From contig CAIZHQ010000016.1 of assembly GCA_903932865.1 (NCBI GenBank), forward strand, positions 558,001 through 622,000: DNA of 64,000 nt, given 5' to 3'. Below are positions 53,376 to 62,284 of this stretch, in pieces. The position numbers were made by a program, and so were the translations under genes. Source of the stretch: an uncultured Burkholderiales bacterium. GTDB taxonomy: Bacteria > Pseudomonadota > Gammaproteobacteria > Burkholderiales > Burkholderiaceae_C. The notes under the pieces were generated by a model, which saw only the letters and a program-made list of their open reading frames with translations, did no database searches and was not told where the DNA came from. Each line of letters opens with the position of its first letter. Within the stretch, counting starts at the first letter, position 1.

Positions 53376-54622
53376 GGTGTGCCCTGTGCAGTCGGGGTGT
53401 GCGATGGCAAGCCCATGGGCAAACGCAGCGTGGCCAGCCAGCACAAAAGCAGCATCAGCGCCGAGCCCAGCAGCGCATACATCAACCCGCCCCACTGGTA
53501 CAACAGGCCCGACAGCAAAGTGCCCATGAAACGGCCCAATGCATTGGCGGCGTAATAAAAACCCACGTCTTCCGCCGCTTTTTCAGAGCCCGCATAGGCC
53601 AGCACCAAGTAGCTGTGCACCGAAGAATTGATGGCAAAGGCAAAGCCGAACAAACTCAGACCGCCCACCACCCACCACTGCAACTGCGGGGCTTGCCAAT
53701 ACATGGCCGCGGCAATGCCCAGCGGTATGAAGGTGAGCACCGCCGACCACCAACGGGCTGCAGGCACTTCGCGGCTCAGGCCATCGGCGCTGCGGCGCAC
53801 GATCTGTGGTGCCAAGGCCTGCACCAGGCCGTAGCCAATCGTCCACGCCGCCAAAAAGCCGCCCACCATGGTGAAGGTCCAACCCACCGAATACAAAAAC
53901 ACTGGCACGCCCACCACAAACCACACATCACGCGCCCCAAACAAGGCCACGCGGGCGGCGGCCAGGGCGTTGATGCCTGGGTTTTTGGCGAACAACTCTT
54001 TGGCTGAGCTTGAAGGCTTGCTCTTGCCCATCATGGGCGGCAAGCTGCTCACCACACCCACCAACACCAGCGCCAAAAGGCCCGCCATGGCCCAGAGCGA
54101 GCCCTGAAAACCCAGCGTCTCCAACAATAAACCACCCAGGAAAAAGCCAAAGCCTTTCATGGCGTTTTTGCTGCCGGTGAACCAAGCCACCCATTTGAAC
54201 AATTGGCCGTTTCCTGTGTCTTTGGCTTGCGCCTGCGTGATCTTGATGGCCGATTTGCTGGCGGTTTTGGTCAGGTCTTTGGCGACACCGCAGACCCCTT
54301 GCGCCAACACCACCCAGGCCACCGACATGGTGGCAGTCCACTCGGGTTGCAGGGCCGAGAGCAAACCAAAGCCAATGATCTGCGTGACCAAGCCCACGGT
54401 GAGCATGCGCGCAATGCCAAAGCGCGTGGCCAGCCAGCCGCCGATCAGGTTGGCCAACACGCCCGCGCCTTCGTACAGCAAAAACAAACACGCCAGCGTG
54501 AACGGCGAGTAACCCAACTTGTAAAAGTGCAGCAACACCAACATGCGCAAAGCGCCATCGGTCAGGGTGAAGCCCCAATACGCCGCAGTGACGATGCCGT
54601 AATTTCTTTCAGCAGCGTTCAT
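53372..54622 (-). CDS. arsJ: Organoarsenical efflux MFS transporter ArsJ
   Basis: A 416-residue, 12-helix MFS protein beginning MNAAERNYGIVTAAYWGFTL, the recognisable ArsJ N-terminus. ArsJ exports 1-arseno-3-phosphoglycerate, made when glyceraldehyde-3-phosphate dehydrogenase uses arsenate in place of phosphate; the product then decays outside the cell. This is an arsenate resistance route that needs no arsenate reductase. It starts one base after the gapdh stop codon and overlaps arsR by four bases. Confidence 0.93.
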   Translation of the reverse strand: MNAAERNYGIVTAAYWGFTLTDGALRMLVLLHFYKLGYSPFTLACLFLLYEGAGVLANLIGGWLATRFGIARMLTVGLVTQIIGFGLLSALQPEWTATMSVAWVVLAQGVCGVAKDLTKTASKSAIKITQAQAKDTGNGQLFKWVAWFTGSKNAMKGFGFFLGGLLLETLGFQGSLWAMAGLLALVLVGVVSSLPPMMGKSKPSSSAKELFAKNPGINALAAARVALFGARDVWFVVGVPVFLYSVGWTFTMVGGFLAAWTIGYGLVQALAPQIVRRSADGLSREVPAARWWSAVLTFIPLGIAAAMYWQAPQLQWWVVGGLSLFGFAFAINSSVHSYLVLAYAGSEKAAEDVGFYYAANALGRFMGTLLSGLLYQWGGLMYALLGSALMLLLCWLATLRLPMGLPSHTPTAQGTP

Positions 54623-54623
54623 C

Positions 54624-55667
54624 TCAGATGCCAACGTCGTGCATGTGGCAAGCCAGGTCCACCATGCGGCAGGCATAGCCCATCTCGTTGTCGTACCAAG
54701 CGTAAATTTTCAACAAGGTGCCGTCGGTCACCATTGTGGACAGCGCGTCCACGATGGCGCTGCGCGTGTCGCGGGCGTAATCCACGCTCACCAAGGGCCG
54801 CACCTCGTAACCCAAAATGCCGGCCAACGGGCCTTGGGCCGCAGCGGCAAACAAGGCGTTGACTTCTTCGGCGCTGGTCTCGCGCTTCATCTCGAACACG
54901 CAGTCGGTCAAAGACGCATTGAGCACCGGCGCACGCACCGCGTGGCCATTGAGTTTGCCCTTGAGCTCGGGGTAAATCAGAGCAATCGCCGTGGCGCTGC
55001 CGGTGGTGGTGGGGGCCAGACTCACCATGGCGCTGCGGGCGCGGCGCAGGTCTTTGTGCGGGGCGTCCACCACCAAGTTGGTGTTGGTCGGGTCGTGGAT
55101 GGTGGTGATCTGGCCGTGCCGGATGCCAATGGCTTCGTGCACGACTTTGACCACCGGGGCCAGGCAGTTGGTGGTGCAGGATGCGGCCGTGACGATACGG
55201 TCTTTGGCGGGGTTGTACAGCGCGTGGTTGATGCCCACCACGATGTTCAGCACATCGCCCACCTTGATCGGCGCTGCCACGATCACGCGCTTGGCCCCTC
55301 GGTCCAAATGGCCTTGGATGGTTTCGGGCGTCAAAAATTTGCCGGTGCATTCCAGCACCAGGTCCACGCCCATGTCACCCCAGGGAATATCGGCCGGGTT
55401 GGCGTGCGATGAAAAACCCAAAGTACGCTCACCGATGCGGATCTGGCTGTCGCCCTCTGGTTCGATGCGCTCGCGCCATTTGCCTTGCACGCTGTCAAAC
55501 GCCAGCAAATGCGCGGTGGCCGCTGCGCCGCCTTTGAGCTCGTTCAGGTGCACCACCTCCAGGCGGTTGCCTGCGCGGGGGTCGTCAGATTGGCGCTCAG
55601 CAGCGCCCATGGCCGCACGCAGGGCCAAACGGCCGATGCGACCCATACCGTTGATACCGACTTTCAT
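54624..55667 (-). CDS. ArsJ-associated glyceraldehyde-3-phosphate dehydrogenase
   Basis: A 347-residue GAPDH. The Rossmann start is [18 protein letters not shown], the catalytic Cys164 is in ASCTTNC, and the later [14 protein letters not shown] and [12 protein letters not shown] segments are standard. Its place directly before arsJ marks it as the copy dedicated to arsenate detoxification, distinct from the glycolytic enzyme. ATG 55667 is preceded by AAGGATC. A palindrome that may be an ArsR operator lies 28-42 bases upstream. Confidence 0.93.
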   Translation of the reverse strand: MKVGINGMGRIGRLALRAAMGAAERQSDDPRAGNRLEVVHLNELKGGAAATAHLLAFDSVQGKWRERIEPEGDSQIRIGERTLGFSSHANPADIPWGDMGVDLVLECTGKFLTPETIQGHLDRGAKRVIVAAPIKVGDVLNIVVGINHALYNPAKDRIVTAASCTTNCLAPVVKVVHEAIGIRHGQITTIHDPTNTNLVVDAPHKDLRRARSAMVSLAPTTTGSATAIALIYPELKGKLNGHAVRAPVLNASLTDCVFEMKRETSAEEVNALFAAAAQGPLAGILGYEVRPLVSVDYARDTRSAIVDALSTMVTDGTLLKIYAWYDNEMGYACRMVDLACHMHDVGI

Positions 55668-55694
55668 GGTTGATCCTTCGATGGTTCTGGAAAT

Positions 55695-55709
55695 GTCAAT
55701 GTGATTGAC
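55695..55709. promoter_or_regulatory. Candidate ArsR operator
   Basis: GTCAAT-GTG-ATTGAC is a perfect six-base inverted repeat with a three-base centre, 28 bases upstream of the gapdh start. ArsR-family sites are commonly short AT-rich palindromes with TCAA/TTGA arms in promoter regions; the assignment is by position and symmetry. Confidence 0.5.
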
Positions 55710-55723
55710 TGTGCCACTTCTGC

Positions 55724-55741
55724 GTGACAAAACCATGACAA
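55724..55741 (-). promoter_or_regulatory. Pho-box-like direct repeat upstream of gapdh-arsJ-arsR
   Basis: Read on the minus strand it is TTGTCAT-GGTT-TTGTCAC: two PhoB half sites (TGTCA) exactly 11 bases apart. It points toward the arsenate operon but also lies 110 bases upstream of the divergent phoX gene. Which promoter it serves, if any, cannot be settled by inspection. Confidence 0.5.
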
Positions 55742-55850
55742 GTCTGCAAACCAGCCCCCTGGCGGGCGTGATGCCCTCGCAGCAATGGGCTTTTTGACAT
55801 CAAGAAGTCACACAAAGCCCTTTCAATCGGTGCTTTGCTCAGGAGCTTTC

Positions 55851-58076
55851 ATGTCGCACCACGATCACGATCCCGTCTTCAACACCTCGGACAACCTTCA
55901 CTTTCAGGACGTTTTGGCCCAATCGCTGCAAAACCCTGCGCGCCGAGGCTTGTTGCGCGGTGGTTTGGGCTTGGCCGGTTTGGCCATGCTGCCCGGTTGC
56001 GCCAGCATGGTGTCGGGCATGGCCGCAGCCCCTGCGGCGCTGGGCTTTCCTTCCTTGGACAAAAGTCTGCTGGACAACGTGATATTGCCGCCCGGTTACC
56101 AGTACACGGTGTTGCACGCCACCGGCGATGCACTGGATTCAATGCTGCCTGCTTACTCCAACAAAGGGGTTGAGACCGATGACTGGTCGCGCCGCATTGG
56201 TGACCACCACGACGGCATGGACATCTATTACATCGATGCCAATGGCCGCTACACCGAGAACGAAACTGGCCGCGCTGTGCTGTGTGTGAACCACGAAAGC
56301 TCCGCCGATGCGCATTTCATGCACCCTAATGGCCAAACGTCCAATGGCGTGAGCGGCAAGCGGTTTGACCAATTTGGCTCTTGGGACTTGGGTTCACGCC
56401 CCGAATTGGAAGTGCTCAAGGAGATCAACCACCACGGCGTTTCGGTGGTCGAGATGGTGAAAACCCCACAAGGCTGGCGCATCAAGCAAGACTCGCCATT
56501 GAACCGCCGCATCACCGCCCAAACACCGGCGCGCATCAGCGGCCCACGCGCTGAAATCGACAACATCCGCGGCTTCATGGTGACCCGTTGGGACACTGCC
56601 GGTGCCATGTCGCGCGGCACTTTGAACAATTGCGGCCACGGCAAAACCCCTTGGGGCACCTATTTGGGCTGCGAAGAAAACTGGGCGTTTTACTTCCAGA
56701 CCACGGGCACGGGCACTGGCCTCTCCCCCAAAGAAGTGGCGGCACGCCGTCGCTATGGTGTCGCAGCTGCAGCCCCCGCTGCCGGTGTGCAAAGAGCCAT
56801 CAGCCAAGGCTGGCACACCGTCTCGGCCACCGACGACCGTTTTGCCCGTTGGAATTTGGCCGCTGTGGGCACCAATGCTGAAAGAGATTTCCGCAACGAA
56901 GCCAACACCTTTGGCTACAACGTCGAAATCGATCCGCTGTCCCCCAATTCCACGCCCGCCAAGCGCGTGGCCATGGGCCGCTTTGCCCATGAAGCCGCGG
57001 TTTGCGGCGTCCCCAAAGCGGGCGAGCCCTTGGCTTTCTACATGGGTTGCGATTCGCGCAACGAATACATCTACAAGTTCGTGAGCACCGCAGTCTGGGA
57101 CCCCCGCGATGTGGGCGGCGGCATGCTGGCCGGTGACAAATACCTGAGCGAAGGCAAGCTCTATGCAGCTCGTTTTGATGCCACAGGCCAAGGCCAATGG
57201 TTGGAGTTGAGCTTCGCCGATCCGCGCATCGCCAACTTTGCGGCTTACAAATTTGCCAACCAAGCCGATGTTTTGGTCAACCCCCGACTGGCGGCGGATG
57301 CGGTGGGCGCCACCAAAATGGACCGCCCAGAGTGGGGTGCCGTGAACCACCGCAACGGTGAAATCTATTTTGCTCTGACCAACAACAATGCCGCTAACCG
57401 CACGCCAAGCAAAGTGGACGCGGCCAACCCCCGCGCCTACATGGACTTGGACGGCAACAAAGGCACGGGCAACCCCAACGGCCACATCATCCGTTTCAAA
57501 GAGGTGGGCAACCAATCGACCGCCAAAGCATTTGCTTGGGATATCTTCCTGTTCGGTGCTGAGGAAGACTCGGGCGATGCCAACTTGTCCGGCTTGAGCA
57601 CCAAGAACGCGTTCTCATCGCCTGACGGCTTGTGGTTCAGCAAGGCCACGGGCATCTGCTGGATCCAGACCGACGACGGCGCCATGACCGACGAAAGCAA
57701 CTGCATGATGTTGGCCGCCATTCCAGGCCAAGTGGGCGACGGCGGCAAGGTCACCGTGAAAAACAAAATGGTGGTCGGTGGTGTGGAGCAAACCGGCACC
57801 CAAGAGACATTTGTGGGCGCCGCTTTGGGTGATGCCAAACTGCGCCGCTTCTTGGTGGCCCCCAAGGGCGCTGAGGTCACCGGCATCACGGAAACCGCTG
57901 ACGGCCGCACTTTGTTTGTCAACATCCAGCACCCCGGCGAGTTGTCCAAGCCCTTGGCTTCGGGCGAAGCCCCGCAGAGCGTCTGGCCCGGTAACCAGGG
58001 CTACGGTGTCCAGGGCCGTCCACGCTCGGCCACGATCGTGATCACGCGCAAAGACGGCGGCGTGATCGGTCTGTAA
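55851..58076 (+). CDS. phoX: PhoX-family alkaline phosphatase (first copy)
   Basis: A 741-residue PhoX (DUF839) phosphatase, a calcium/iron enzyme that releases phosphate from organic esters outside the cytoplasm. Twin Arg31-Arg32 before a hydrophobic stretch (GLLRGGLGLAGLAML) indicates Tat export; LPGC at 47-50 could also make it a lipoprotein. Metal-binding elements are CVNHESSADAH, RGTLNNCGHGKTPWG and LGCEENWAFYF. AGGAGC lies four bases before the ATG at 55851. A closely related second copy occurs at the end of the window. Confidence 0.92.
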   Translation: MSHHDHDPVFNTSDNLHFQDVLAQSLQNPARRGLLRGGLGLAGLAMLPGCASMVSGMAAAPAALGFPSLDKSLLDNVILPPGYQYTVLHATGDALDSMLPAYSNKGVETDDWSRRIGDHHDGMDIYYIDANGRYTENETGRAVLCVNHESSADAHFMHPNGQTSNGVSGKRFDQFGSWDLGSRPELEVLKEINHHGVSVVEMVKTPQGWRIKQDSPLNRRITAQTPARISGPRAEIDNIRGFMVTRWDTAGAMSRGTLNNCGHGKTPWGTYLGCEENWAFYFQTTGTGTGLSPKEVAARRRYGVAAAAPAAGVQRAISQGWHTVSATDDRFARWNLAAVGTNAERDFRNEANTFGYNVEIDPLSPNSTPAKRVAMGRFAHEAAVCGVPKAGEPLAFYMGCDSRNEYIYKFVSTAVWDPRDVGGGMLAGDKYLSEGKLYAARFDATGQGQWLELSFADPRIANFAAYKFANQADVLVNPRLAADAVGATKMDRPEWGAVNHRNGEIYFALTNNNAANRTPSKVDAANPRAYMDLDGNKGTGNPNGHIIRFKEVGNQSTAKAFAWDIFLFGAEEDSGDANLSGLSTKNAFSSPDGLWFSKATGICWIQTDDGAMTDESNCMMLAAIPGQVGDGGKVTVKNKMVVGGVEQTGTQETFVGAALGDAKLRRFLVAPKGAEVTGITETADGRTLFVNIQHPGELSKPLASGEAPQSVWPGNQGYGVQGRPRSATIVITRKDGGVIGL

Positions 58077-58088
58077 ACCGCGCAGGCC

Positions 58089-58718
58089 TCAGCTCATGGC
58101 CAAAGTGAGCATGGCCTGCTCTACTTCCTGAGAAGCCTTCTTGAGGTGGGGGTTGCTGGACTCGCTGCCAGCACGTCCCACATCCAAGTCGGCCTGAAAG
58201 CCGTCACGCTCGGGCCAGACGGCGTTGAGCATGTCAAAACCGGCCTCGGCGATGGTGGCTTCGGCTTGTTCGAGCAAGCGTTCTGAGCGGCCTGTTTTGG
58301 ACAAGACAATGACGATTTTGTTGCCGACTGCGCGGGTTTTGGACAGCTTGCGCGCCAAGGCCAATGTGGGGCGAAGGTCGTCCATGGACGTGCCCGTGGG
58401 CAAGAACACAATGTCACTTTCCCGGCTGACATCTTCGGTCAACTCATCGGCCAATCCCCGGGTGTCCACCACGACCAGTTCGTAACCGACCACGGTCTTG
58501 CGCAATTTTTTAAGGCTCTTGAATGCCCGGGCTTCAATCTCGGGCTCGACGCCGTTACGCAGCCTCAAAGCGCCCCACTCCACGCAGGTCAGCTGCTCCA
58601 GATCGAAGTCGCCGATCAGCACCTTGTGCTGCGCACGGGCCGCAGCCACGGCCAACACACGGGCCAAGGTGCTTTTGCCAACACCGCCCTTTTGTCCCAC
58701 AAATGAAGCAATTCGCAT
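58089..58718 (-). CDS. Orphan ParA/MinD-family ATPase
   Basis: A 209-residue P-loop ATPase with deviant Walker A GQKGGVGKST (8-17), switch I GDFDLEQLT-like region near 37 and Walker B YELVVVDTRGLADE. No ParB, MinC or centromere-like gene is adjacent, so it is an orphan. Such small ParA proteins position plasmids, chemoreceptor clusters or other cargo, and are often relics of mobile elements. It converges tightly with phoX (12 bases) and diverges from the MGDG-synthase-like gene. Confidence 0.82.
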   Translation of the reverse strand: MRIASFVGQKGGVGKSTLARVLAVAAARAQHKVLIGDFDLEQLTCVEWGALRLRNGVEPEIEARAFKSLKKLRKTVVGYELVVVDTRGLADELTEDVSRESDIVFLPTGTSMDDLRPTLALARKLSKTRAVGNKIVIVLSKTGRSERLLEQAEATIAEAGFDMLNAVWPERDGFQADLDVGRAGSESSNPHLKKASQEVEQAMLTLAMS

Positions 58719-58742
58719 GAATCAGTTCCTGAATCAATGAAG

Positions 58743-58803
58743 GTCACACATGATCAAATCCGAAGAGACTGATTGTGAAGGCTATGCCCCCCTGATGTGT
58801 GAC
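58743..58803. repeat. Nine-base inverted repeat pair in the parA/glycosyltransferase gap
   Basis: GTCACACAT at 58743-58751 and ATGTGTGAC at 58795-58803 are exact inverted copies 43 bases apart. Each is flanked outward by a TGAA-like extension (TGAAG before the first; TTTTCA after the second). Paired sites in a divergent promoter region suggest two operators for one regulator. Confidence 0.45.
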
Positions 58804-58917
58804 ATTTTCATGAATCGGCTGGGGGGATGAAACGCCAAGCCCATGAACAGACCTCTCTGAAAACAGGGGCAAATACGGTCACGTCCATGTCATTCGCATC
58901 GGGCAAGCTCAGTCCCG

Positions 58918-60036
58918 ATGAAACACCTTGTTCAGCTCATTTACTTCAATGCCGGAGGCGGCCACCGGTCCGCAGCGCTGGCCCTGCAGGAAGTCATCGC
59001 TCAAAAGCACCCGGACTGGTCGGTGTCATTGATCAACCTCTTTGAAGTCATTGACTCGGACCGTTATTACCAAAAACTGACCGGATTTGCCCCCGAAGAT
59101 TTGTACAACCTCAGGCTGAAAAAAGGCTGGACGCGTGGCTTGACCACGGAGCTCAAAATTTTCCAGACCATGATCAGGCTCACCCTGCCCAAGCTGAAAA
59201 AGAAGCTGCGGTCATTCTGGGGCAACAACCCACCGGATTTGGTGGTCTCGCTGGTCCCCAATTTCAACAAAGTCATGTACGAGGCACTGCGGGACGAATT
59301 GCCGGGGGTGCCTTATGTCACGGTCCTGACCGACATGGCCGACTACCCGCCCCACTTCTGGATGGAGCCTCGGCAAGGCCAGTACATCATTTGTGGCACA
59401 GCGTTTGCGGCTTCCCAGGCGGCCGCGCTGGGTTATGACCACCGGGCCATCATCACCACATCGGGGATGATATTGCGCCCTGATTTCTACCGCAGGCAGT
59501 CTGTAGACAAAGCGGCCCGGCTCTCAGAGATGGGTCTGGACCCCAACGTCCCGACGGGCTTGATCCTGTTTGGTGGACATGGGTCCTCTGAAATGCTGCA
59601 AATTGCCAAGGCACTGCCGGGCCGACAGCTGATTTTCATGGCCGGCCACAACACCGCTTTGGCCAAGAAAATGGCAGCGCAATCGGCTTCTGCCCGGCAC
59701 CGTGTCATGGGTTTTGTCCAGGACATCCACCTTGTCATGCATGTGTGTGATTATTTTGTGGGCAAGCCCGGCCCTGGCTGCTTGAGTGAGGCGGTGCATA
59801 TGGGTTTGCCGGTCATCACTTTCCGCAATGGCGCCACCATGCCTCAAGAAAGGTACAACACGGTTTGGCTGGAAGAGAACCAACTGGGCAAGGTCATTGC
59901 ATCGGTCAATCAATTGCCGGGTGCTGTGGACGCACTGTTGAGCGAACTGCCCAAATACCATGGCCATGTCCAACAAATGAACAACAAAGCGGTGTTTGAA
60001 GTGGTCGATGCTTTAGGGACGATCAAGGCGGGTTGA
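58918..60036 (+). CDS. MGDG-synthase-like glycosyltransferase (GT28)
   Basis: A 372-residue GT-B enzyme. The N-terminal half has the MGDG synthase-type signature FNAGGGHRSAALALQE (10-25), and the C-terminal GT28 domain has LILFGGHGSSEML, GFVQDIHLVMHVCDYFVGKPG and GPGCLSEAVHMGLPVITF. Relatives (plant MGD, bacterial Mgd and YpfP) transfer a sugar to diacylglycerol to make mono- or diglycosyl lipids. The gene lies between two phosphatases, which suggests a second glycolipid branch besides the Agt-type enzyme. ATG at 58918; the Shine-Dalgarno is weak. Confidence 0.83.
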   Translation: MKHLVQLIYFNAGGGHRSAALALQEVIAQKHPDWSVSLINLFEVIDSDRYYQKLTGFAPEDLYNLRLKKGWTRGLTTELKIFQTMIRLTLPKLKKKLRSFWGNNPPDLVVSLVPNFNKVMYEALRDELPGVPYVTVLTDMADYPPHFWMEPRQGQYIICGTAFAASQAAALGYDHRAIITTSGMILRPDFYRRQSVDKAARLSEMGLDPNVPTGLILFGGHGSSEMLQIAKALPGRQLIFMAGHNTALAKKMAAQSASARHRVMGFVQDIHLVMHVCDYFVGKPGPGCLSEAVHMGLPVITFRNGATMPQERYNTVWLEENQLGKVIASVNQLPGAVDALLSELPKYHGHVQQMNNKAVFEVVDALGTIKAG

Positions 60037-60140
60037 GCTGACTGTCTTGGGTGGGCTGTCCCGAGTCGCTGGACTGCCATTGTCCTGAAGCCGTCAAAGA
60101 GTCACATCACAAACGTTCTGCGGGTTTTAAAAGAAATTTC

Positions 60141-60920
60141 ATGTTGCCTGTTTTTCGGAATATCCATTTTTTGCACCGTCTAGGTGAACACCCGCTGTGG
60201 AGGGCATGCGCAGTTTGGGCGATTGTGGGAGCCATCGGTTCGGCCCAAGCTCAGCCTGAAGAAAACAGGGGGGTATGGCAGCTGAGTGCAGGTTGGCAGG
60301 ATTACAGCGAACCGCAAGTGAATTTGAAAGGTCCCGAGCTGGGCGTGCATTGGCAAACCCGAACATGGGGGCCTTTCACCTTGGAGGCTGAAGCGCAGCT
60401 GGGCCTGCAAAACTACAGCAGCGTTCCGTCAGGGCGTTTGGACTCGGTGCTGAACCTTGACACCCGCTGGCGAGTTCTCCGGGCATCAACCGCCCAACCC
60501 CAGTGGCAGGTCGGCTTGGCTTTGCACACCCATGCCAATTTTTTGCGCGGCACCACCAGTTTGGGTTTTGGAGGCTATGACCGGCTTTCTACCCAAGTCT
60601 GGTTGCCCGTGCGCTGGCATCAGGACAGCGCAGAGCCCTGGGCGGTCGATGCAGGCTGGCTGTTGTGGGGGCAGCATGTGTCCCGTTTGTCACAAGTGAA
60701 CACCCGCTTACAAGATGTGACCAACCAACAGCGCAAGGGTGTTTACTTTCAAATCAGCAAAACAATCCCCACCGACCTGGGAGCGATGCAGCCCTATGCT
60801 CGCTGGACTTGGGTCGACGATTCGGACGTTTATTGGGTGAGTTTGGCTGGACTGGACAGAGGCACTTACGAGCCACGCAACAACAGGCTGCAAGTGGGTT
60901 TGAAATGGCGCATTCGATGA
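60141..60920 (+). CDS. Uncharacterised outer-membrane beta-barrel-like protein
   Basis: A 259-residue protein with an N-terminal signal (hydrophobic 24-40, AVWAIVGAIGSAQAQ cut after AQA). The rest alternates polar and hydrophobic residues with many Trp and Tyr (GVWQLSAGWQDYSEP, GVHWQTRTWGPFTLEAEAQLG) and ends with an aromatic-to-Arg strand (LQVGLKWRIR), as in small outer-membrane barrels. I do not recognise a family. It may be cotranscribed with the glycosyltransferase 104 bases upstream. ATG 60141 is chosen to expose the signal peptide. Confidence 0.68.
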   Translation: MLPVFRNIHFLHRLGEHPLWRACAVWAIVGAIGSAQAQPEENRGVWQLSAGWQDYSEPQVNLKGPELGVHWQTRTWGPFTLEAEAQLGLQNYSSVPSGRLDSVLNLDTRWRVLRASTAQPQWQVGLALHTHANFLRGTTSLGFGGYDRLSTQVWLPVRWHQDSAEPWAVDAGWLLWGQHVSRLSQVNTRLQDVTNQQRKGVYFQISKTIPTDLGAMQPYARWTWVDDSDVYWVSLAGLDRGTYEPRNNRLQVGLKWRIR

Positions 60921-60991
60921 ACTAGGCGATTGGCCGCTAGCCAAAAAGACAACTGATCGCGTCGAGCACCGATCAGGCACCCAAACGGGTA

Positions 60992-62005
60992 TCAATCCGC
61001 AGGTGACAAAATGACCTCAATGGCATAACGCGTAGGCAGTAGACCGGTTTGCTGAAACCACAGCGTCATAGACCCTTCGCCCAGCTGCGATTTGGACACA
61101 TTGGCCAACACGTTGCGTGCCAAATCGCTGGGTCCCATGTGGCCGTACGCCAACATGCGCGACACATTGACCCCTGCGTCAAACACCTTGCTCGGTTGCA
61201 AAGCATAAAAGGCGATGGCGTCTTCCGACATGTAATGCACCAACTTGACCGACACCAACTGTTGGCCTTTCGGAGTGTCCCAGCGCACATAGTCGGCATC
61301 ACCACGCACCACCACGCCATGGATCAAGTAGGTTTGCAAGCCAGTAGCCAAAATGCTGGGCTGCAAAGGGTCGCCTGAAGCTTCATGCGAGAGCACACTT
61401 GGGTTTTGCAAATCGAAACCTTGGCTCGCAGAAGCATTTCCGGCCATGTCCACTTGGCGTAGCCAAACCCGGCTCAAGCCATTACCCAAAACACCGAGCG
61501 CGCTGCCTTTGCCTGTAGACCATGAGCGTTGTTCGTCCAATGAATATTCCCAGCGCGCACCCGGTTCAATGCCAGACAATTTGAATGTGTTGGTCATGCC
61601 TTTGGATTGACTTGCGATGGCTACAGCAGCGGGGGGTGTGGTGTCCAATACACAGTTGACGCGCACGATTTCCGAGGTGTTGCCTGCGTCGTCTCGTGCA
61701 CGCACCCAAATCATTTTGGCGCCGTCGCCTTTGACTTCAAAAGAGGTGCCAGATCCGCGCTTCCAAGTGACCCCTTGGTCCAGCGAAAACTCCCAATCAA
61801 TCCCGCCGCTTTCAACACCCCATCTGCCGTTGCTGGTGACGCCGTCGGTCACGCTCAGACCGGTGTCGTTGAACGACAAAACAGGGGTTTTGAGAACGAC
61901 TGCATTTGCACTGGACCCCGCACCTGATCCGCCACAGGCCACTGAATAAAATACCACAGTGAGCACGGCGAAGGACCGCATGAAAAAGGTTTGGGGCGAA
62001 AACAT
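60992..62005 (-). CDS. Lipoprotein with two tandem Ig-like repeats, uncharacterised
   Basis: A 337-residue protein. A hydrophobic leader ends in VACGG, a lipobox with Cys near residue 24. Two repeats of about 85 residues follow: WEFSLDQGVTWKRGSGTSFE with IWVRARDDAGNTS, and WEYSLDEQRSWSTGKGSAL with VWLRQVDMAGNAS, as seen in bacterial Ig-like surface modules. The C-terminal 130 residues (ILATGLQTYLIHGVVVRGD onward) are unassigned. ATG 62005 is preceded by GGATCC-like sequence; a TTG at 62026 is possible. Converges with the barrel protein. Confidence 0.65.
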   Translation of the reverse strand: MFSPQTFFMRSFAVLTVVFYSVACGGSGAGSSANAVVLKTPVLSFNDTGLSVTDGVTSNGRWGVESGGIDWEFSLDQGVTWKRGSGTSFEVKGDGAKMIWVRARDDAGNTSEIVRVNCVLDTTPPAAVAIASQSKGMTNTFKLSGIEPGARWEYSLDEQRSWSTGKGSALGVLGNGLSRVWLRQVDMAGNASASQGFDLQNPSVLSHEASGDPLQPSILATGLQTYLIHGVVVRGDADYVRWDTPKGQQLVSVKLVHYMSEDAIAFYALQPSKVFDAGVNVSRMLAYGHMGPSDLARNVLANVSKSQLGEGSMTLWFQQTGLLPTRYAIEVILSPAD

Positions 62006-62097
62006 GTGAAGGGATCCAATTTTCAAAGAAATTTAAGGGCATCACCAGAATGCAAGCAAAGACCTGAAGCCGTGATCAAAAAAATCGTCAACAACCC

Positions 62098-62133
62098 AAA
62101 AAAAACCCTCACAAGAAAGCATTCCAGTGAGGG
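62098..62133 (-). terminator. Rho-independent terminator downstream of the second phoX
   Basis: On the minus strand CCCTCAC and GTGAGGG (62133-62127 with 62112-62106) form a seven-base-pair stem around 14 bases, followed by eight T residues. It lies about 150 bases after the second phoX stop codon. Confidence 0.85.
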
Positions 62134-62210
62134 TGATGGGACCGCTGCGCAGGGGGCGCATGACCGACGATGCTCGTTCAAGCACGCCATGCATCCGCTT
62201 GACAGAGGAA

Positions 62211-62274
62211 GGGCGTTTCAACGCTGCGATGCACAACCCCAAGGGGGTTGGAGCGTCTGGCCGTTGAAACGCCC
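62211..62274. repeat. Nested inverted repeat after the second phoX
   Basis: GGGCGTTTCAACG (62211-62223) and CGTTGAAACGCCC (62262-62274) are exact 13-base inverted copies. Between them CAACCCC and GGGGTTG (62234-62240, 62244-62250) form an inner hairpin. The whole can fold as a long stem with an internal loop on either strand. It begins 10 bases after the phoX stop, within the 3' transcript region and upstream of the real terminator. Confidence 0.8.
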
Positions 62275-62284
62275 GTCGGTTGGA

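Noticed and set aside
56394..57515. A 373-codon minus-strand frame within phoX
   Set aside because: Shadow of phoX; no family features.
60930..60944. TTGGC-CGCTA-GCCAA hairpin between convergent genes
   Set aside because: It is followed by A residues on the plus strand and would have its T-run before the stem on the minus strand, so it is not a standard terminator in either direction.
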